64,000 nt of DNA from Bacillota bacterium (lineage in GTDB: Bacteria; Actinomycetota; Aquicultoria; Aquicultorales; Aquicultoraceae): contig JAIMBH010000009.1 in NCBI GenBank assembly GCA_023511485.1, positions 1 to 64,000 of the forward strand. The letters are read 5' to 3'. The position numbers and the translations under genes were made by a program. The notes beneath the pieces are model-generated. The model did no database searches, was not told the DNA's origin, and worked only from the letters and a program-made list of their open reading frames with translations. Of the stretch, positions 50,203-60,228 are shown piece by piece; position 1 is the first letter of the stretch, and each line of letters starts with the position of its first letter.

Positions 50203-50898
50203 ATGCAAAAGCATACTTGGGCAAAATGCAAGCCAAATATCGAAGAGTTGGTGCTGCTTGCAAGGGAGAAGATGGCGGACAGCGGGCTCGTGATTGAGAA
50301 GCGCCAGGCAGCAGTGATTGTTTTGCTGCTTATATTTATAGTTTCCGGTAGCCTATTACTTTATATGAAATCTAAGCCACGACCGGTTGCTGTATCAAAG
50401 GCGGTGGATAAGCCAGAGCAAACTTCTAAAAGGGACTTGCCGGCAAAAGTTGAGGATGCTTGTATGCTATATATCCATGTGGCGGGTGCGGTTGTTAATC
50501 CAGGAGTATATCGTCTTAAAGAAGGAAGTCGGGTTATTGATGCTGTTAACGCAGCAGGGGGTGGATTGGATTCTGCCGACGAGGGAGCGCTTAACCTTGC
50601 CGCTAAGGTCTTCGATGGGCAGAAGATTTATATGCCCAAGAAAGGCGAGGTGCCCCAGCAAACCATATCTTTACAGGCTGGGGCTGATGGATCCACAGGC
50701 GATGCTAAAATTAACCTCAATACGGCGACGCTTGAGCAGCTCGATGCGCTTCCTGGAATAGGGCAGGTAACCGCCACAAGAATAATTGAGTACAGAAATA
50801 AGCGCGGCCCATTTAAAAGGGTCGATGACTTAAAAGAAATCGATGGGATAGGCAACAAGAAGTTTGATCAGATCAAGGACCGGTTGTGTGTTGAGTGA
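50203..50898 (+). CDS. comEA: ComEA competence DNA-binding protein
   Basis: A membrane-anchored DNA receptor for natural transformation. From ATG 50203 it has 231 residues. A span lies at ~37-55 (AAVIVLLLIFIVSGSLLLY), then a SLBB domain (~88-150, IHVAGAVVNPGVYRLKEGSR) and two helix-hairpin-helix motifs (~165-230, INLNTATLEQLDALPGIGQV, IDGIGNKKFDQIKDR). A second in-frame ATG at 50272 has AAGGGAG upstream and would give 208 residues, nearer the common N-terminus. It overlaps comEC by 11 bp. Confidence 0.93.
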   Translation: MQKHTWAKCKPNIEELVLLAREKMADSGLVIEKRQAAVIVLLLIFIVSGSLLLYMKSKPRPVAVSKAVDKPEQTSKRDLPAKVEDACMLYIHVAGAVVNPGVYRLKEGSRVIDAVNAAGGGLDSADEGALNLAAKVFDGQKIYMPKKGEVPQQTISLQAGADGSTGDAKINLNTATLEQLDALPGIGQVTATRIIEYRNKRGPFKRVDDLKEIDGIGNKKFDQIKDRLCVE

Positions 50899-53209
50899 GC
50901 TTCGCCTACCGCCTATTCTTGTTTTTACAATCGCGCTCATGGCCGGCATAATCTTAGCCGACCTGTTTCGCCCCGGATTTACCTTGTCACTAATCCTATT
51001 TCTTTGCGGTATAGCCATTTATCTGATTGCGACGATGAAAAACCTGCTTTTAAGGTTTGTTTCATCTGCACTCATGTTTCTGCTACTGGGAATGCTTTTG
51101 ACATCGCTTGCTGCCGCCAAGCTCGATGCCGGTTTACTTTATAAATACGCAAGAGAGTCTTCTTATGTAACGGTAGAAGGTAGACTGGTCAGTGACCCAA
51201 AACTGCAGAATGGAGTTTCAAGTTTTGATCTTGAAGTTGGCAAGCTGTCTGTTGGCGATAAAAGCTGGCTGATTAACGAAAAGCTTAAAGCCAAAATCCG
51301 CTCCAGAGATCGCATAAGGCTTTATATGGGGCAGGGTGTAAGGATATCTGGACATCTAGAGCTTCCTAAGTCTGACGGCGATTTAAACTACCGTTGGTAT
51401 CTGTATCATAAAGGAATAACGTCAATTTTGGTTGCTTCGAGCGAGGATATCAACCGCGCTGATAACGCTTTCTCGCTAATGTCTTTTGCCGGCTCGATCC
51501 GACATTGGATCAAAGAGCGAAACATGTCTCGTCTGCCTGTTGATCAGGCTGCCTTGCTTAACGGCATCATACTTGGAGATGACTCCGACATACCGGAGGA
51601 TGTAGGGGATTCATTTAGGGCAACTGGCCTTACCCATATACTTGCAGCATCTGGCATGAACATTGCTCTTGTACTGACTGCACTGTGGCCTTTACTTCGC
51701 TTACTTCGTTTGCACGCAAAGTGGCAATATTTTATCCTTGTCTTGGCTGCCGCCCTCTACACGTTAGTTAGCGGAATGTCCCCATCTATTAGCCGGGCTT
51801 TTCTTATGGCAACTATTGCTCTTACCGCGTGGGTAATTGGAAGGGAAGGAAATATCATTGCATCGCTATCAGCCGCGGCCATGATAATCCTTATTGCTGA
51901 CCCTTTAATTCTTTATGATATAGGTTTTCAACTATCATTTGCCGCTACCGCCTTCCTAATCTCTTTTGTACCTGTGTTTGATGGAATGATAGATGTTCTG
52001 CCTAGGCCTTTAAGGTCTGCGCTATCAGTAGCATTCGCTGCCCAAATTGGCGTTATTCCTTTAATTGCTTACTACTTTGGACAGCTATCGGCAATCTCGT
52101 TAATAGCGAATCTGGTAGTTGTGCCACTTGCCGGACCGGTACTGATTTTAGGTATGGCAGTACTGCCGGTTGATTCCATAGCGCCGTATTTAGCAAAGCC
52201 GGCTTATACGCTGCTGTCGGTGATGCTTAGAGCAATGATTTTAGGGGCTAAAATACTGTTTAAATACCCAAGCGCTACTTTATACTTGAACCAACCTTCA
52301 CTCGGCACTGTCATTATCTATTACATTGTTATCGCATGTATATATGTATATATACGCAAACTTAACCTAAAGTTGAGGTTAAGTAATGTAATAATAATCA
52401 TTGCTATCATATCGCTTGCTCCAATTTGCTGGCAAATCGCAAGGTCTGTTAGCTCTTCTGAGTTTGAGGTGACTTTCCTGGATGTAGGGCAAGGGGACAG
52501 CGCTATTGTATCCGGACCAGACGGATCGGTGATACTCATCGATAGTGGGCCTAATCCGGGGATTATCAAACGCAAGTTAGACCAAAGAGGAATTAAAAAG
52601 ATCGATGCTATAATAGTTACCCACGCTCACAGCGATCATTTGGGTGCACTAGATAGGTTAATCGATAGCTATAACATTGGAGGAATCTTGTATCCAGCAG
52701 GCATAGACAGAACAAGGGCTTTATCTATTATATTATCAAGCGCAAAAAGAAAAGGAATCAAGTGTACTTCACTTGATACTGGGGATATTTTGCATGTCGG
52801 AAGTTGTCTCGAGGTTGACATTCTTTACGCAGGAGCAGATGGAGAAGAAAACGATAACTCGGCTGTAACCATGATCAAATATAGTAAGCTGAGCCTGCTG
52901 TTTACAGGTGATGCCGGCGGTGAAATCGAGAGGCAGTTGATACAGGAGAGAAAAAGTATCGATGCCGACATCCTTAAGGTAGGACACCACGGAAGCTCCG
53001 TTTCAAGCACAAGAGATTTCCTTTGCGCCGTTACGCCTTGCATCTCTGTCATATCGGTTGGCAGGAATAACATGTATGGGCACCCCGCGAGGTCAACAAT
53101 TGATCGCCTACTAGATGTCGGTTCAAAGATTTATCGCACAGACAGGAATGGGGATGTTACAATTAAATCGGATGGTAATGCTTATCAGGTGTATGTTGAG
53201 AAGGAGTAG
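50888..53209 (+). CDS. comEC: ComEC/Rec2 DNA uptake channel
   Basis: A ~773-residue membrane protein that forms the DNA uptake pore. N-terminal spans and DUF4131-like OB region (~1-210) precede the Competence domain (~210-480, ILAASGMNIALVLTALWPLL, SPSISRAFLMATIALTAWVI). The C-terminal beta-lactamase-like domain (~525-770) has FLDVGQGDSAIVSGPDGSVI, VTHAHSDHLGALDRLID and VGHHGSSVSS. The start is GTG 50888 or TTG 50891 after AAGGA, overlapping comEA. Natural competence is suggested, though no pilus genes are in this window. Confidence 0.95.
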   Translation: MLSELRLPPILVFTIALMAGIILADLFRPGFTLSLILFLCGIAIYLIATMKNLLLRFVSSALMFLLLGMLLTSLAAAKLDAGLLYKYARESSYVTVEGRLVSDPKLQNGVSSFDLEVGKLSVGDKSWLINEKLKAKIRSRDRIRLYMGQGVRISGHLELPKSDGDLNYRWYLYHKGITSILVASSEDINRADNAFSLMSFAGSIRHWIKERNMSRLPVDQAALLNGIILGDDSDIPEDVGDSFRATGLTHILAASGMNIALVLTALWPLLRLLRLHAKWQYFILVLAAALYTLVSGMSPSISRAFLMATIALTAWVIGREGNIIASLSAAAMIILIADPLILYDIGFQLSFAATAFLISFVPVFDGMIDVLPRPLRSALSVAFAAQIGVIPLIAYYFGQLSAISLIANLVVVPLAGPVLILGMAVLPVDSIAPYLAKPAYTLLSVMLRAMILGAKILFKYPSATLYLNQPSLGTVIIYYIVIACIYVYIRKLNLKLRLSNVIIIIAIISLAPICWQIARSVSSSEFEVTFLDVGQGDSAIVSGPDGSVILIDSGPNPGIIKRKLDQRGIKKIDAIIVTHAHSDHLGALDRLIDSYNIGGILYPAGIDRTRALSIILSSAKRKGIKCTSLDTGDILHVGSCLEVDILYAGADGEENDNSAVTMIKYSKLSLLFTGDAGGEIERQLIQERKSIDADILKVGHHGSSVSSTRDFLCAVTPCISVISVGRNNMYGHPARSTIDRLLDVGSKIYRTDRNGDVTIKSDGNAYQVYVEKE

Positions 53210-53318
53210 ACCTAGAGTAGGTTGTCATGCTGCAGTTATCTATACAGCTGCGCTGCTAAAAACCTTTTAGTTACTAGTTACACTGCAATGTGACAGTGCT
53301 AAGCACTGATTCTAGGGA

Positions 53319-54305
53319 ATGGAAATGAAGCAGGCAAAACAGAAACCGCTAAAGCCGGTTTACCTTATTTATGGTGACAAGAAGATGATAGAGGATGCGC
53401 TTGCCCGTCTTAAAAGGCGTATCTCAGCCCAATTTAATCTTGATTTTAACTTTGATCACTTCAATGGTTCTTCAGACAGTGCACTTGATATCATTCAGGC
53501 TGCAAATACGCTGCCGTTTATGTCAGAGAAAAGACTGGTAGTCGTAAAGGATGCCGATAAGCTTTCTGCGGATGATACTTTAAAGCTGGCAAGATATGCG
53601 GAAAGCCCTTCTAAGACTACCTGTCTAGTTTTAGTTGCTGGGTCTGTTAATAAGGCTGGCAAACTATATAAGGCTGTCGAGAAGAGCGGGGAGGTTGCTG
53701 AGTATAAGCTTAAAGGCAGCCTCGTTGCCTGGATAAAAAACGAATTCAACGGGTGGGGAAAGCTTGTTTCAGATTCTATTGCTAAATATTTACTTGACAT
53801 GGTTGGATCAGACCTTTTAAGGCTAAGTGTAGAAATAGAGAAAATAAGCCTCTACTGTACTGAGGAACGCATTATCGACCCGAACGAGATCGATCCGATT
53901 GTGGCCAGGTCGTTTGAGACTTCTGTGTTTGATCTTGCAGAAAGAATTGGTGAGAGAAATATCCCTAAGGCTATTGAGACTCTACATTTTCTGCTACAGC
54001 AGCGGGAGCCACCGCTTGCAATTTTAAACTTAATTGCTAGGCATTTCAGACTGACTCTTAGAGCAAAAATTTGGGTTGAGCAGGGGCGCGATAGCAAATA
54101 TCTTATTGAAAATCTGACAGGGGCTGAGGGCAAAAAGCTACCTTACTTCGCAGTAAACAAATACAGGGAACAGAGCTATAATTTCTCCGTCGATGAGCTG
54201 AAAAAAATATTCGAACGTATCCTTGAGGCTGATATTGCGCTTAAGTCGAGCCTTCAACCCCCAGAAGCCATTCTTGAAGATCTGATTATTCAGCTGGCTG
54301 CATAA
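53319..54305 (+). CDS. holA: DNA polymerase III delta subunit
   Basis: The 328-residue clamp-loader wrench. The N-terminal Rossmann-like part has KPVYLIYGDKKMIEDALARL and the YFPFxSEKRLVVVK-type stretch TLPFMSEKRLVVVKDADKL. Residues ~160-190 (DLLRLSVEIEKISLYC) and the C-terminal helical part (PPLAILNLIARHFRLTLRAK) follow the HolA family. Location directly between comEC and rpsT is a conserved arrangement. The start is ATG 53319, with a second ATG at 53325. Confidence 0.95.
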   Translation: MEMKQAKQKPLKPVYLIYGDKKMIEDALARLKRRISAQFNLDFNFDHFNGSSDSALDIIQAANTLPFMSEKRLVVVKDADKLSADDTLKLARYAESPSKTTCLVLVAGSVNKAGKLYKAVEKSGEVAEYKLKGSLVAWIKNEFNGWGKLVSDSIAKYLLDMVGSDLLRLSVEIEKISLYCTEERIIDPNEIDPIVARSFETSVFDLAERIGERNIPKAIETLHFLLQQREPPLAILNLIARHFRLTLRAKIWVEQGRDSKYLIENLTGAEGKKLPYFAVNKYREQSYNFSVDELKKIFERILEADIALKSSLQPPEAILEDLIIQLAA

Positions 54306-54322
54306 CGTAACGGTTAGTAAGT

Positions 54323-54589
54323 TTAGCCGGCTAATTTATTGAATTTTTTCATTAAGCTTGATTTCTTGTTTGCGGCGTTGTTTTTGTGGATGATGCCTTT
54401 TTCGGCTGCTTTATCCAGCTTCTTTATAGCTATATCGAGTGCTGATTTAGCAGCATCCCGATCACCGGCTGCTACTGCATTGTTAAATTTGGTGATGTAA
54501 GTTTTTAGAGCCGACCTAACGCTTTTATTGCGAATGCGCTGGCGCTCCGCTACTTTGATCCGCTTAATTTGCGACTTAATATTCGCCAA
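54323..54589 (-). CDS. rpsT: 30S ribosomal protein S20
   Basis: An 88-residue basic helical protein that binds the 5' domain of 16S rRNA. ANIKSQIKRIKVAERQRIRN, then KSVRSALKTYITKFNNAVAA, matches S20, as does the C-terminal HKNNAANKKSSLMKKFNKL. The minus orientation between two + genes holA and murJ is common near rpsT. AGGAGG precedes the ATG. Confidence 0.97.
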   Translation of the reverse strand: MANIKSQIKRIKVAERQRIRNKSVRSALKTYITKFNNAVAAGDRDAAKSALDIAIKKLDKAAEKGIIHKNNAANKKSSLMKKFNKLAG

Positions 54590-54803
54590 GGTTATCCTCC
54601 TTTACCTTCAGAACAGAGAAATTTTATCACAGCATTTTCCAAACCGCAAGATAACCACAAGATAAAGCGTCATAATCAACACAATAAATAGCCAAAACAA
54701 CCGATAAATAGCATTATACATAAAAAACGAATTGTTTAAATTCGCTGTGCTATAATCTTTAAGACCGCTTAAAACCGGGAAGTTCAGGGGTTAAAACAGC
54801 AGA

Positions 54804-56420
54804 ATGCAGGATGAAAACATAATCGCTGGCGATGCTGATAAATCGCCGTCCATCGCTAAATCGACAGCTAAAATGTCAGTGGCCACTACTTTCAGCCGGT
54901 TAACCGGCTTTATGCGAAATATGGCGCTGGCTTACGCGCTTGGTAGCGGTGTTCTAAACGATACCTTTGCCACCGCAAACGTTATGCCCAATATTATATT
55001 CGAACTTCTTATGGGAGGTATTTTAGGCTCGGTTATTATTCCGGTTTACGTCCAGTACCTGGCCGAGAAGAGCGATAACGAATCCCGCTACATGATTAGC
55101 AACCTCACAAATATCATATTTGTTCTCGCTGCAGCTCTAAGCTTACTGGCTGCAGTGTTCGCACCGTTTCTTGTACACCTTATAACAATACGTGAGCCGT
55201 CCAGGGAAACGCCCTTAATGGTCATGTTCTTCAGAATATTTGCGTTCCAAATAATGTTTTACGCGCTCGCTGCGGTCTTTACCGGCGTACTAAACTCACA
55301 CCGCCGATTTACAGTGCCCATGGTGGTTCCAATCCTAAATAACATAATTGTGATTGCAACGGTACTTGGTCTCTATCTGCCGTTTTACAAAAGCAATCCT
55401 CATTTTGCCCAAACGGCTTTGGCAGTTGGGACAACGGCTGGGGTGGCTGCGCTCGCAGTGGCTCAGATTCCGTATGTCTTAAGGGTAGGGCTGACTCTGA
55501 GGCCGGTACTTGATTTCCGTCATCCAGCGGTAAAACAAATTGCCAGGCTGGGACTTCCGATGATCGGTTTTGCAGCTACGGTACAGCTTAATACTTACGT
55601 TATTTACATGCTTCTGCAAGAGGATAAGGGTGGGGCAATGGCGTATATGAACTCGCTTGCTTTCTTTCAGCTGCCTTACGCAATTTTTGTTGTATCGATA
55701 GTTACGGCTATTTTCCCCGAACTTTCTCGTTATGCTAACAGTAAAAACTTTACTAAATTTAAAAGTACGCTGTCTTTAGGCCTGCGTGTGACGTCGTTTA
55801 TAACCATCCCTTCAGCCGTTTTTGTCGCCGTAATGGCAAAGCCCATAATCGGTCTTACCTTACAGCACGGAAATTTCGATGAGGCAGGTACCGAAATAAC
55901 AGCTGGCATGCTTACCGCATTCTCATTCGCCTTGCTATCGTACTCACTTTACAACACGCTCACCAGGGTTTATTATTCTCTGCAGGACACAAAAACGCCG
56001 CTAAAAATCGGTGCCTTGAGCATCCCGCTGCAAATCGTGTTTAACTTTCTGCTCTATGAAACGCTTGGGGCTTGGGGTCTGCCAATTTCTTACGGGTTGG
56101 CGCTTACTTTTGCGGTAATCATACAGCTATATATCTTAAGGAAAAAAATAGGCCCGATAGGGGCCTCGATTATATTAAGGGCTATAGTTAAGCAGTTCGT
56201 GGCGGCAATTCCGATGGGGCTCTCAGTGTTTCTGGTATATTACTTGCTCCAAGGTGCTCCGATGCCGCGCATGCTTGTCCAGACATTTGAGATTGCCATT
56301 GCGGCTGTGGTGGCTGCTGTAGTTTATTTGGGAATGGCGCTACTGCTTGGCGTTGAAGAGGTCGATTTTATTAAACAGATATCAAGAAGATTTATGCGAG
56401 CAAGGATGAAAACAATTTAA
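54804..56420 (+). CDS. murJ: Lipid II flippase MurJ (MviN)
   Basis: A 538-residue MATE-like flippase with about 14 spans that exports lipid II for peptidoglycan. SVATTFSRLTGFMRNMALAYAL is typical (MurJ N-terminus), followed by NVMPNIIFELLMGGILGSVI, VFTGVLNSHRRFTVP and YSLQDTKTPLKIGALSIPLQ. Start ATG 54804, with a weak ribosome binding site. The stop codon is directly next to the lepA start, so the two are likely co-translated. Confidence 0.95.
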   Translation: MQDENIIAGDADKSPSIAKSTAKMSVATTFSRLTGFMRNMALAYALGSGVLNDTFATANVMPNIIFELLMGGILGSVIIPVYVQYLAEKSDNESRYMISNLTNIIFVLAAALSLLAAVFAPFLVHLITIREPSRETPLMVMFFRIFAFQIMFYALAAVFTGVLNSHRRFTVPMVVPILNNIIVIATVLGLYLPFYKSNPHFAQTALAVGTTAGVAALAVAQIPYVLRVGLTLRPVLDFRHPAVKQIARLGLPMIGFAATVQLNTYVIYMLLQEDKGGAMAYMNSLAFFQLPYAIFVVSIVTAIFPELSRYANSKNFTKFKSTLSLGLRVTSFITIPSAVFVAVMAKPIIGLTLQHGNFDEAGTEITAGMLTAFSFALLSYSLYNTLTRVYYSLQDTKTPLKIGALSIPLQIVFNFLLYETLGAWGLPISYGLALTFAVIIQLYILRKKIGPIGASIILRAIVKQFVAAIPMGLSVFLVYYLLQGAPMPRMLVQTFEIAIAAVVAAVVYLGMALLLGVEEVDFIKQISRRFMRARMKTI

Positions 56421-58223
56421 ATGAATCAGAAAAATATAAGAAATTTTAGCATAATAGCACATATAGACCATGGCAAATCTACGCTTGCGGATAGGTTGCT
56501 TGAGCTGACGCACGCTGTGTCTGAGCGTGAGATGGTGGACCAAATCCTCGATTCGATGGATCTTGAACGCGAGCGTGGCATCACTATTAAGGCGCGCGCC
56601 GTTAGGATCAATTACAGGGCTAAGGACGGAAAGGAATATGTCTTAAATCTCATCGACACGCCGGGGCACGTTGATTTTACTTATGAGGTATCAAGAAGCC
56701 TTGCTGCCTGCGAGGGTGCCCTTCTTGTCGTTGATGCTGCTCAGGGTGTTGAGGCTCAGACTCTTGCCAATACGTTTCTTGCTTTAGAAAACAACCTGGA
56801 GATAGTGCCGGTCATAAATAAAATAGACCTGCCGAGTGCTGATCCAGAGAGGGTTGCAGGTGAGATAGAGGAAAGTCTCGGAATTGATGCAGGCGATGCC
56901 TTGATGGTCAGCGCGAAAACAGGCGAGGGGGCAGAGGAAGTACTCGAAGCGATAGTCAGAAAAATCCCCGGGCCGAAAGGCGATCCCTATGCACCACTAA
57001 AAGCACTCATCTTCGACTCGCTATACGATCCTTACCGTGGGGTTATAGTCTACATCAGGGTAGTCGATGGTTCGATCAAGCCAGGACAGAAGATAAAGAT
57101 GATGGCGACAGGCCGTATTGCCGAGGTTGAAGAGATTGGTGTGCTTCGTCCTGCAATGGATAAAGTAGGCGAGCTTGGCCCAGGCGAGGTGGGTTACCTT
57201 ATCGCCGGAATCAAGGATGTTCGCGACAGTAAGGTTGGTGATACGATAACTTATGCTAAGCATGGGGCAGAAGAGCCGCTTCCCGGTTATCGCGAGGCTA
57301 AGCCGATGGTCTTCTGCGGTCTTTACCCGGTAGACGGTGGCCAGTATGAAGATTTGCGGGACGCTCTCTCCAAATTGCAGCTTAACGATCCGGCACTTGT
57401 TTATGAGCCTGAAACGTCATCTGCTCTTGGTTTTGGCTTTAGATGCGGTTTCCTCGGGCTCCTACATATGGAGATAATTAAAGAAAGACTTGAGAGGGAA
57501 TACAACCTCGAACTTGTTGCAACGGCTCCAAGTGTTGCATACCGGATTACTAAGACTAATGGGGAGCAAGTAATTATACGCAATCCATCAGAGATGCCGG
57601 CTCCTCACATCATTGAAAAAATGGAGGAGCCGTTTGTCTCGGCTGTTATACTTCTTCCTAGTGATTATGTGGGAACGGTCATGGAGCTTTGTCAAGAGAG
57701 GCGCGGCGAGTTTAAAAACATGCAGTATTTGAGCGAGAACAGAGTCGAGATTCATTATGACCTGCCGCTTGCAGAGATATTACTTGACTTCTTCAATCAG
57801 TTGAAGTCGCGTACGCGTGGATATGCATCGCTTGATTATGAGCATAAGGGTTATAAAGTAACCGATCTGGTTAAGCTGGATATACTGCTTGCGGGCACAC
57901 TGGTTGATGCGTTCTCCTGTATTGTGCCCAAAGAGAAGGCATATCCGATAGGAAGGGAACTTACAAACAAGCTGCGGGAGATTATCCCAAGGCAAATGTT
58001 TGAAGTTGTAATCCAGGCGGCCATTGGGAGCAAGATTATCGCACGCGAGTCGGTAAAAGCAAAAAGAAAAGATGTTCTTGCCAAATGCTATGGCGGTGAC
58101 ATAACAAGAAAGCGCAAGCTTCTCGAGAAGCAAAAAGAAGGCAAACGCAGGATGAAGCAAGTTGGACGGGTCGAAGTCCCTCAAGAAGCTTTTATGCAGG
58201 TGTTGCGAGTTGAAGATAAGTAG
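56421..58223 (+). CDS. lepA: Elongation factor 4 (LepA)
   Basis: A 600-residue translational GTPase that back-translocates ribosomes. GTPase motifs: [16 protein letters not shown] (P-loop), [22 protein letters not shown] and SAKTGEG. Domain II-V features [39 protein letters not shown] and [20 protein letters not shown] are LepA-specific. It starts immediately after the murJ stop without its own spaced ribosome binding site. Full length. Confidence 0.98.
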   Translation: MNQKNIRNFSIIAHIDHGKSTLADRLLELTHAVSEREMVDQILDSMDLERERGITIKARAVRINYRAKDGKEYVLNLIDTPGHVDFTYEVSRSLAACEGALLVVDAAQGVEAQTLANTFLALENNLEIVPVINKIDLPSADPERVAGEIEESLGIDAGDALMVSAKTGEGAEEVLEAIVRKIPGPKGDPYAPLKALIFDSLYDPYRGVIVYIRVVDGSIKPGQKIKMMATGRIAEVEEIGVLRPAMDKVGELGPGEVGYLIAGIKDVRDSKVGDTITYAKHGAEEPLPGYREAKPMVFCGLYPVDGGQYEDLRDALSKLQLNDPALVYEPETSSALGFGFRCGFLGLLHMEIIKERLEREYNLELVATAPSVAYRITKTNGEQVIIRNPSEMPAPHIIEKMEEPFVSAVILLPSDYVGTVMELCQERRGEFKNMQYLSENRVEIHYDLPLAEILLDFFNQLKSRTRGYASLDYEHKGYKVTDLVKLDILLAGTLVDAFSCIVPKEKAYPIGRELTNKLREIIPRQMFEVVIQAAIGSKIIARESVKAKRKDVLAKCYGGDITRKRKLLEKQKEGKRRMKQVGRVEVPQEAFMQVLRVEDK

Positions 58224-58227
58224 CGGG

Positions 58228-58292
58228 CATGGTTCATAGATAGATTTTTGCTGGGTATTACCACTTTACATGCCACACCTCTATGAACCATG
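58228..58292. repeat. 13-bp inverted repeat between lepA and the DUF3096 gene
   Basis: CATGGTTCATAGA (58228-58240) and its exact inverse (58280-58292), with a 39-nt loop. Probably a bidirectional terminator or stability hairpin at the convergent gene ends. Confidence 0.65.
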
Positions 58293-58320
58293 ACCTGTGA
58301 ATGGCGAATAATATCTTTGC

Positions 58321-58467
58321 CTAGTTTCTTCTTGCATTTATTAATCCAGAAATTCCGACGACCACAAGGTAGGCGGCGACGGCGTAGCTTAGAGCTTGCG
58401 GGAAGATAAATATTAATGCTCCAAATAAGATTGCTAGAATCGCAGTAGTGATGAATGAGTAATTCAA
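58321..58467 (-). CDS. DUF3096-like small membrane protein (48 aa)
   Basis: A 48-residue protein from TTG (58465-58467), with GGGAGG on the minus strand at a suitable distance. The sequence NYSFITTAILAILFGALIFI, then FPQALSYAVAAYLVVVGISG, and a short basic tail (LINARRN), gives two membrane spans separated by FPQ. This matches the DUF3096 pattern of about 45-50 residues. The function is unknown. It is too short for many gene callers. Confidence 0.78.
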   Translation of the reverse strand: MNYSFITTAILAILFGALIFIFPQALSYAVAAYLVVVGISGLINARRN

Positions 58468-58613
58468 AGTCTGAAACCTCCCAGCTTATTGTTCTGTATC
58501 TGGTTGATTCTTCACTTAATAAACGAGAAAAGTCGCAACAGGTTACGTTTATTTATATAAGATGAGCGCAAGAGACAACGCCGCGCATGTTTCCTGCGCT
58601 CTATTAACTTGCC

Positions 58614-58868
58614 TTACGCTGCTTTCATTTTGTCCTCTATCTCAGGACAGCTTACAACATCGACCGGAGAATTATACATTTCATGCGAGCAGGCCATCAA
58701 TAAATCCCGCATCGGCATCATTTTTCCTTTATCAACCTCAACTTGACGGTTACCTACCTGTTCTATCAGGTCATTGCGGCTAATAGGGAAGTTAACTCCT
58801 TCAAGTGCCTGGGTTAATGAGGCGGTGCCGTAAGCTTCGCCCTTTTCTGGTCCGGGTCTATGTTCCAC
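58614..58868 (-). CDS. DUF2795-like small protein
   Basis: A ~84-residue protein. ASLTQALEGVNFPISRNDLI and CPEIEDKMKAA fit the DUF2795 pattern (L-x-G-v-x-yPas-x-dLi and a C-terminal Y-x-S-p-x-dV). The family is small and of unknown function, frequent in Actinomycetota. GTG at 58866-58868 is chosen because AAGGAGG lies about 9 nt upstream; a longer ATG frame to 58898 is less likely. Confidence 0.7.
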   Translation of the reverse strand: MEHRPGPEKGEAYGTASLTQALEGVNFPISRNDLIEQVGNRQVEVDKGKMMPMRDLLMACSHEMYNSPVDVVSCPEIEDKMKAA

Positions 58869-58958
58869 CTGGCAATCCTCCTTTAGCTTAGCTTGCACAT
58901 TTTCTATGCTTGTTAATCTACATAACTTGTACCCGCGGTAGTGCTTGTTAAACGATTA

Positions 58959-58986
58959 TTGACATCCTTCCAACAAAAGATATAAG
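58959..58986 (+). promoter_or_regulatory. Promoter upstream of the Rrf2-phosphatase gene
   Basis: TTGACA, 16-nt spacer, TATAAG. The leader would be ~105 nt. Confidence 0.6.
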
Positions 58987-59097
58987 GTTGTTATAAACAA
59001 GACTAAAATAGTCTGAATTTAAATCGGAAGAATGACCGACCGTATATATCGCTATAGGCTTGAAATACCCCGGTAACCCCGATTTTTAAGGAGCAAC

Positions 59098-60210
59098 ATG
59101 CAGGTCAGTAAAAGATCTGAATATGCAATTCTTAGCGCTATCTATCTGGCAAAAAGCAAGAGGTTTTGCGATATAAATGAGATCGCAGGGTCGCAGAAAC
59201 TCCCAGTATCTTTTGCTGCAAAGACGCTTCAGGCTCTTGTGAGGGTGGGGATATTAATTTCAAAGCGGGGTGTTGGCGGCGGATTTTGTTTAGCACGTCC
59301 GGCGGCAGAAATAAGCCTTCTTGAACTAGTTGAAGCTGTTGATGGAGCAATGGCTATTAGCAGCTGCTTGAAAGATAACAGTTCATTTAGTCCTAATAAC
59401 CGTTTGCTTCGATCTATATGGGGGCGGGTACAAGGCGCTATTATATCTGAACTGAGCGGGATGACCCTCGCCGATATAATTGCCGGGGACACTAGCAATG
59501 GAAAAAGTACGCATAAGAGGCCGGTTATACTCTGCGATTTCGATGGGACTATAAGCAGAAAAGATGTATCCGATACAATCTTTACGCTATGGCTTGGCGA
59601 TAAGTGGTCCGAGATAGACCAGGAGTGGCACGACGGTAAAATCTCAATGGTTGGGCTGTATAAGAAGTGCTGGTCGCTTGTTAGTGCATCTGAGGAGGAA
59701 CTGCAGTCGTTTGTCGATAGTATCGACATAGACCTTTACTTTAGTGAGTTTGTTCGTAAGGTTAGGGAATCGGACATATCTATATACCTAGTAAGTGACG
59801 GTTTCGACTATTTCATAGAAAGGATTATGGGCCGTTATGGCCTTGCTGATATTAAATATTACGCAAACGGACTTTCATTTGTTAATGGAAAACCAAAATT
59901 AGCGTTTAGAAATCAGCACCCTGAGTGTATCCAATGCGCAAACTGCAAGAAGTTTGTAATAGACGAGAAGCGAAGGGATGTCGAATTTGTTATCTATATC
60001 GGCAATGGTCTGTCCGATAGGTGTGCTGCTAGGCATGCCGATCTTGTGTTTGCAAAGGATAGCCTGCTTAAATATTGCAAGGATGAAGGGATAGCTTATG
60101 TGCCATATGAGAACTTTGGTGAAATTATAAAGTATTTGCATGGCCAGGGGGTACTTAGCGGTGAGCTATCAGCCTTTAGCCTAAAGAAAAAAGCAATAAA
60201 AAGCTATTAG
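59098..60210 (+). CDS. Rrf2-type transcription regulator fused to MtnX-like HAD phosphatase
   Basis: A 370-residue fusion. Residues ~1-135 are an Rrf2 winged helix (MQVSKRSEYAILSAIYLAKS, QKLPVSFAAKTLQALVRVGI, ISKRGVGGGFCLARP). Residues ~140-355 are a HAD phosphatase with LCDFDGTISRKDVSDTI (nucleophile Asp147, acid Asp149), IYLVSDGFDYFIERIM, CIQCANCKKFVI and YIGNGLSDRCAARHAD, like MtnX of the methionine salvage pathway. The Fe-S cysteines of IscR-type Rrf2 are reduced to Cys90, so no cluster is expected. AAGGAG precedes the ATG. A DNA-binding head on a metabolic phosphatase suggests control by a phosphorylated metabolite. Confidence 0.92.
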   Translation: MQVSKRSEYAILSAIYLAKSKRFCDINEIAGSQKLPVSFAAKTLQALVRVGILISKRGVGGGFCLARPAAEISLLELVEAVDGAMAISSCLKDNSSFSPNNRLLRSIWGRVQGAIISELSGMTLADIIAGDTSNGKSTHKRPVILCDFDGTISRKDVSDTIFTLWLGDKWSEIDQEWHDGKISMVGLYKKCWSLVSASEEELQSFVDSIDIDLYFSEFVRKVRESDISIYLVSDGFDYFIERIMGRYGLADIKYYANGLSFVNGKPKLAFRNQHPECIQCANCKKFVIDEKRRDVEFVIYIGNGLSDRCAARHADLVFAKDSLLKYCKDEGIAYVPYENFGEIIKYLHGQGVLSGELSAFSLKKKAIKSY

Positions 60211-60228
60211 CTTAGAAGAGATTGATCC

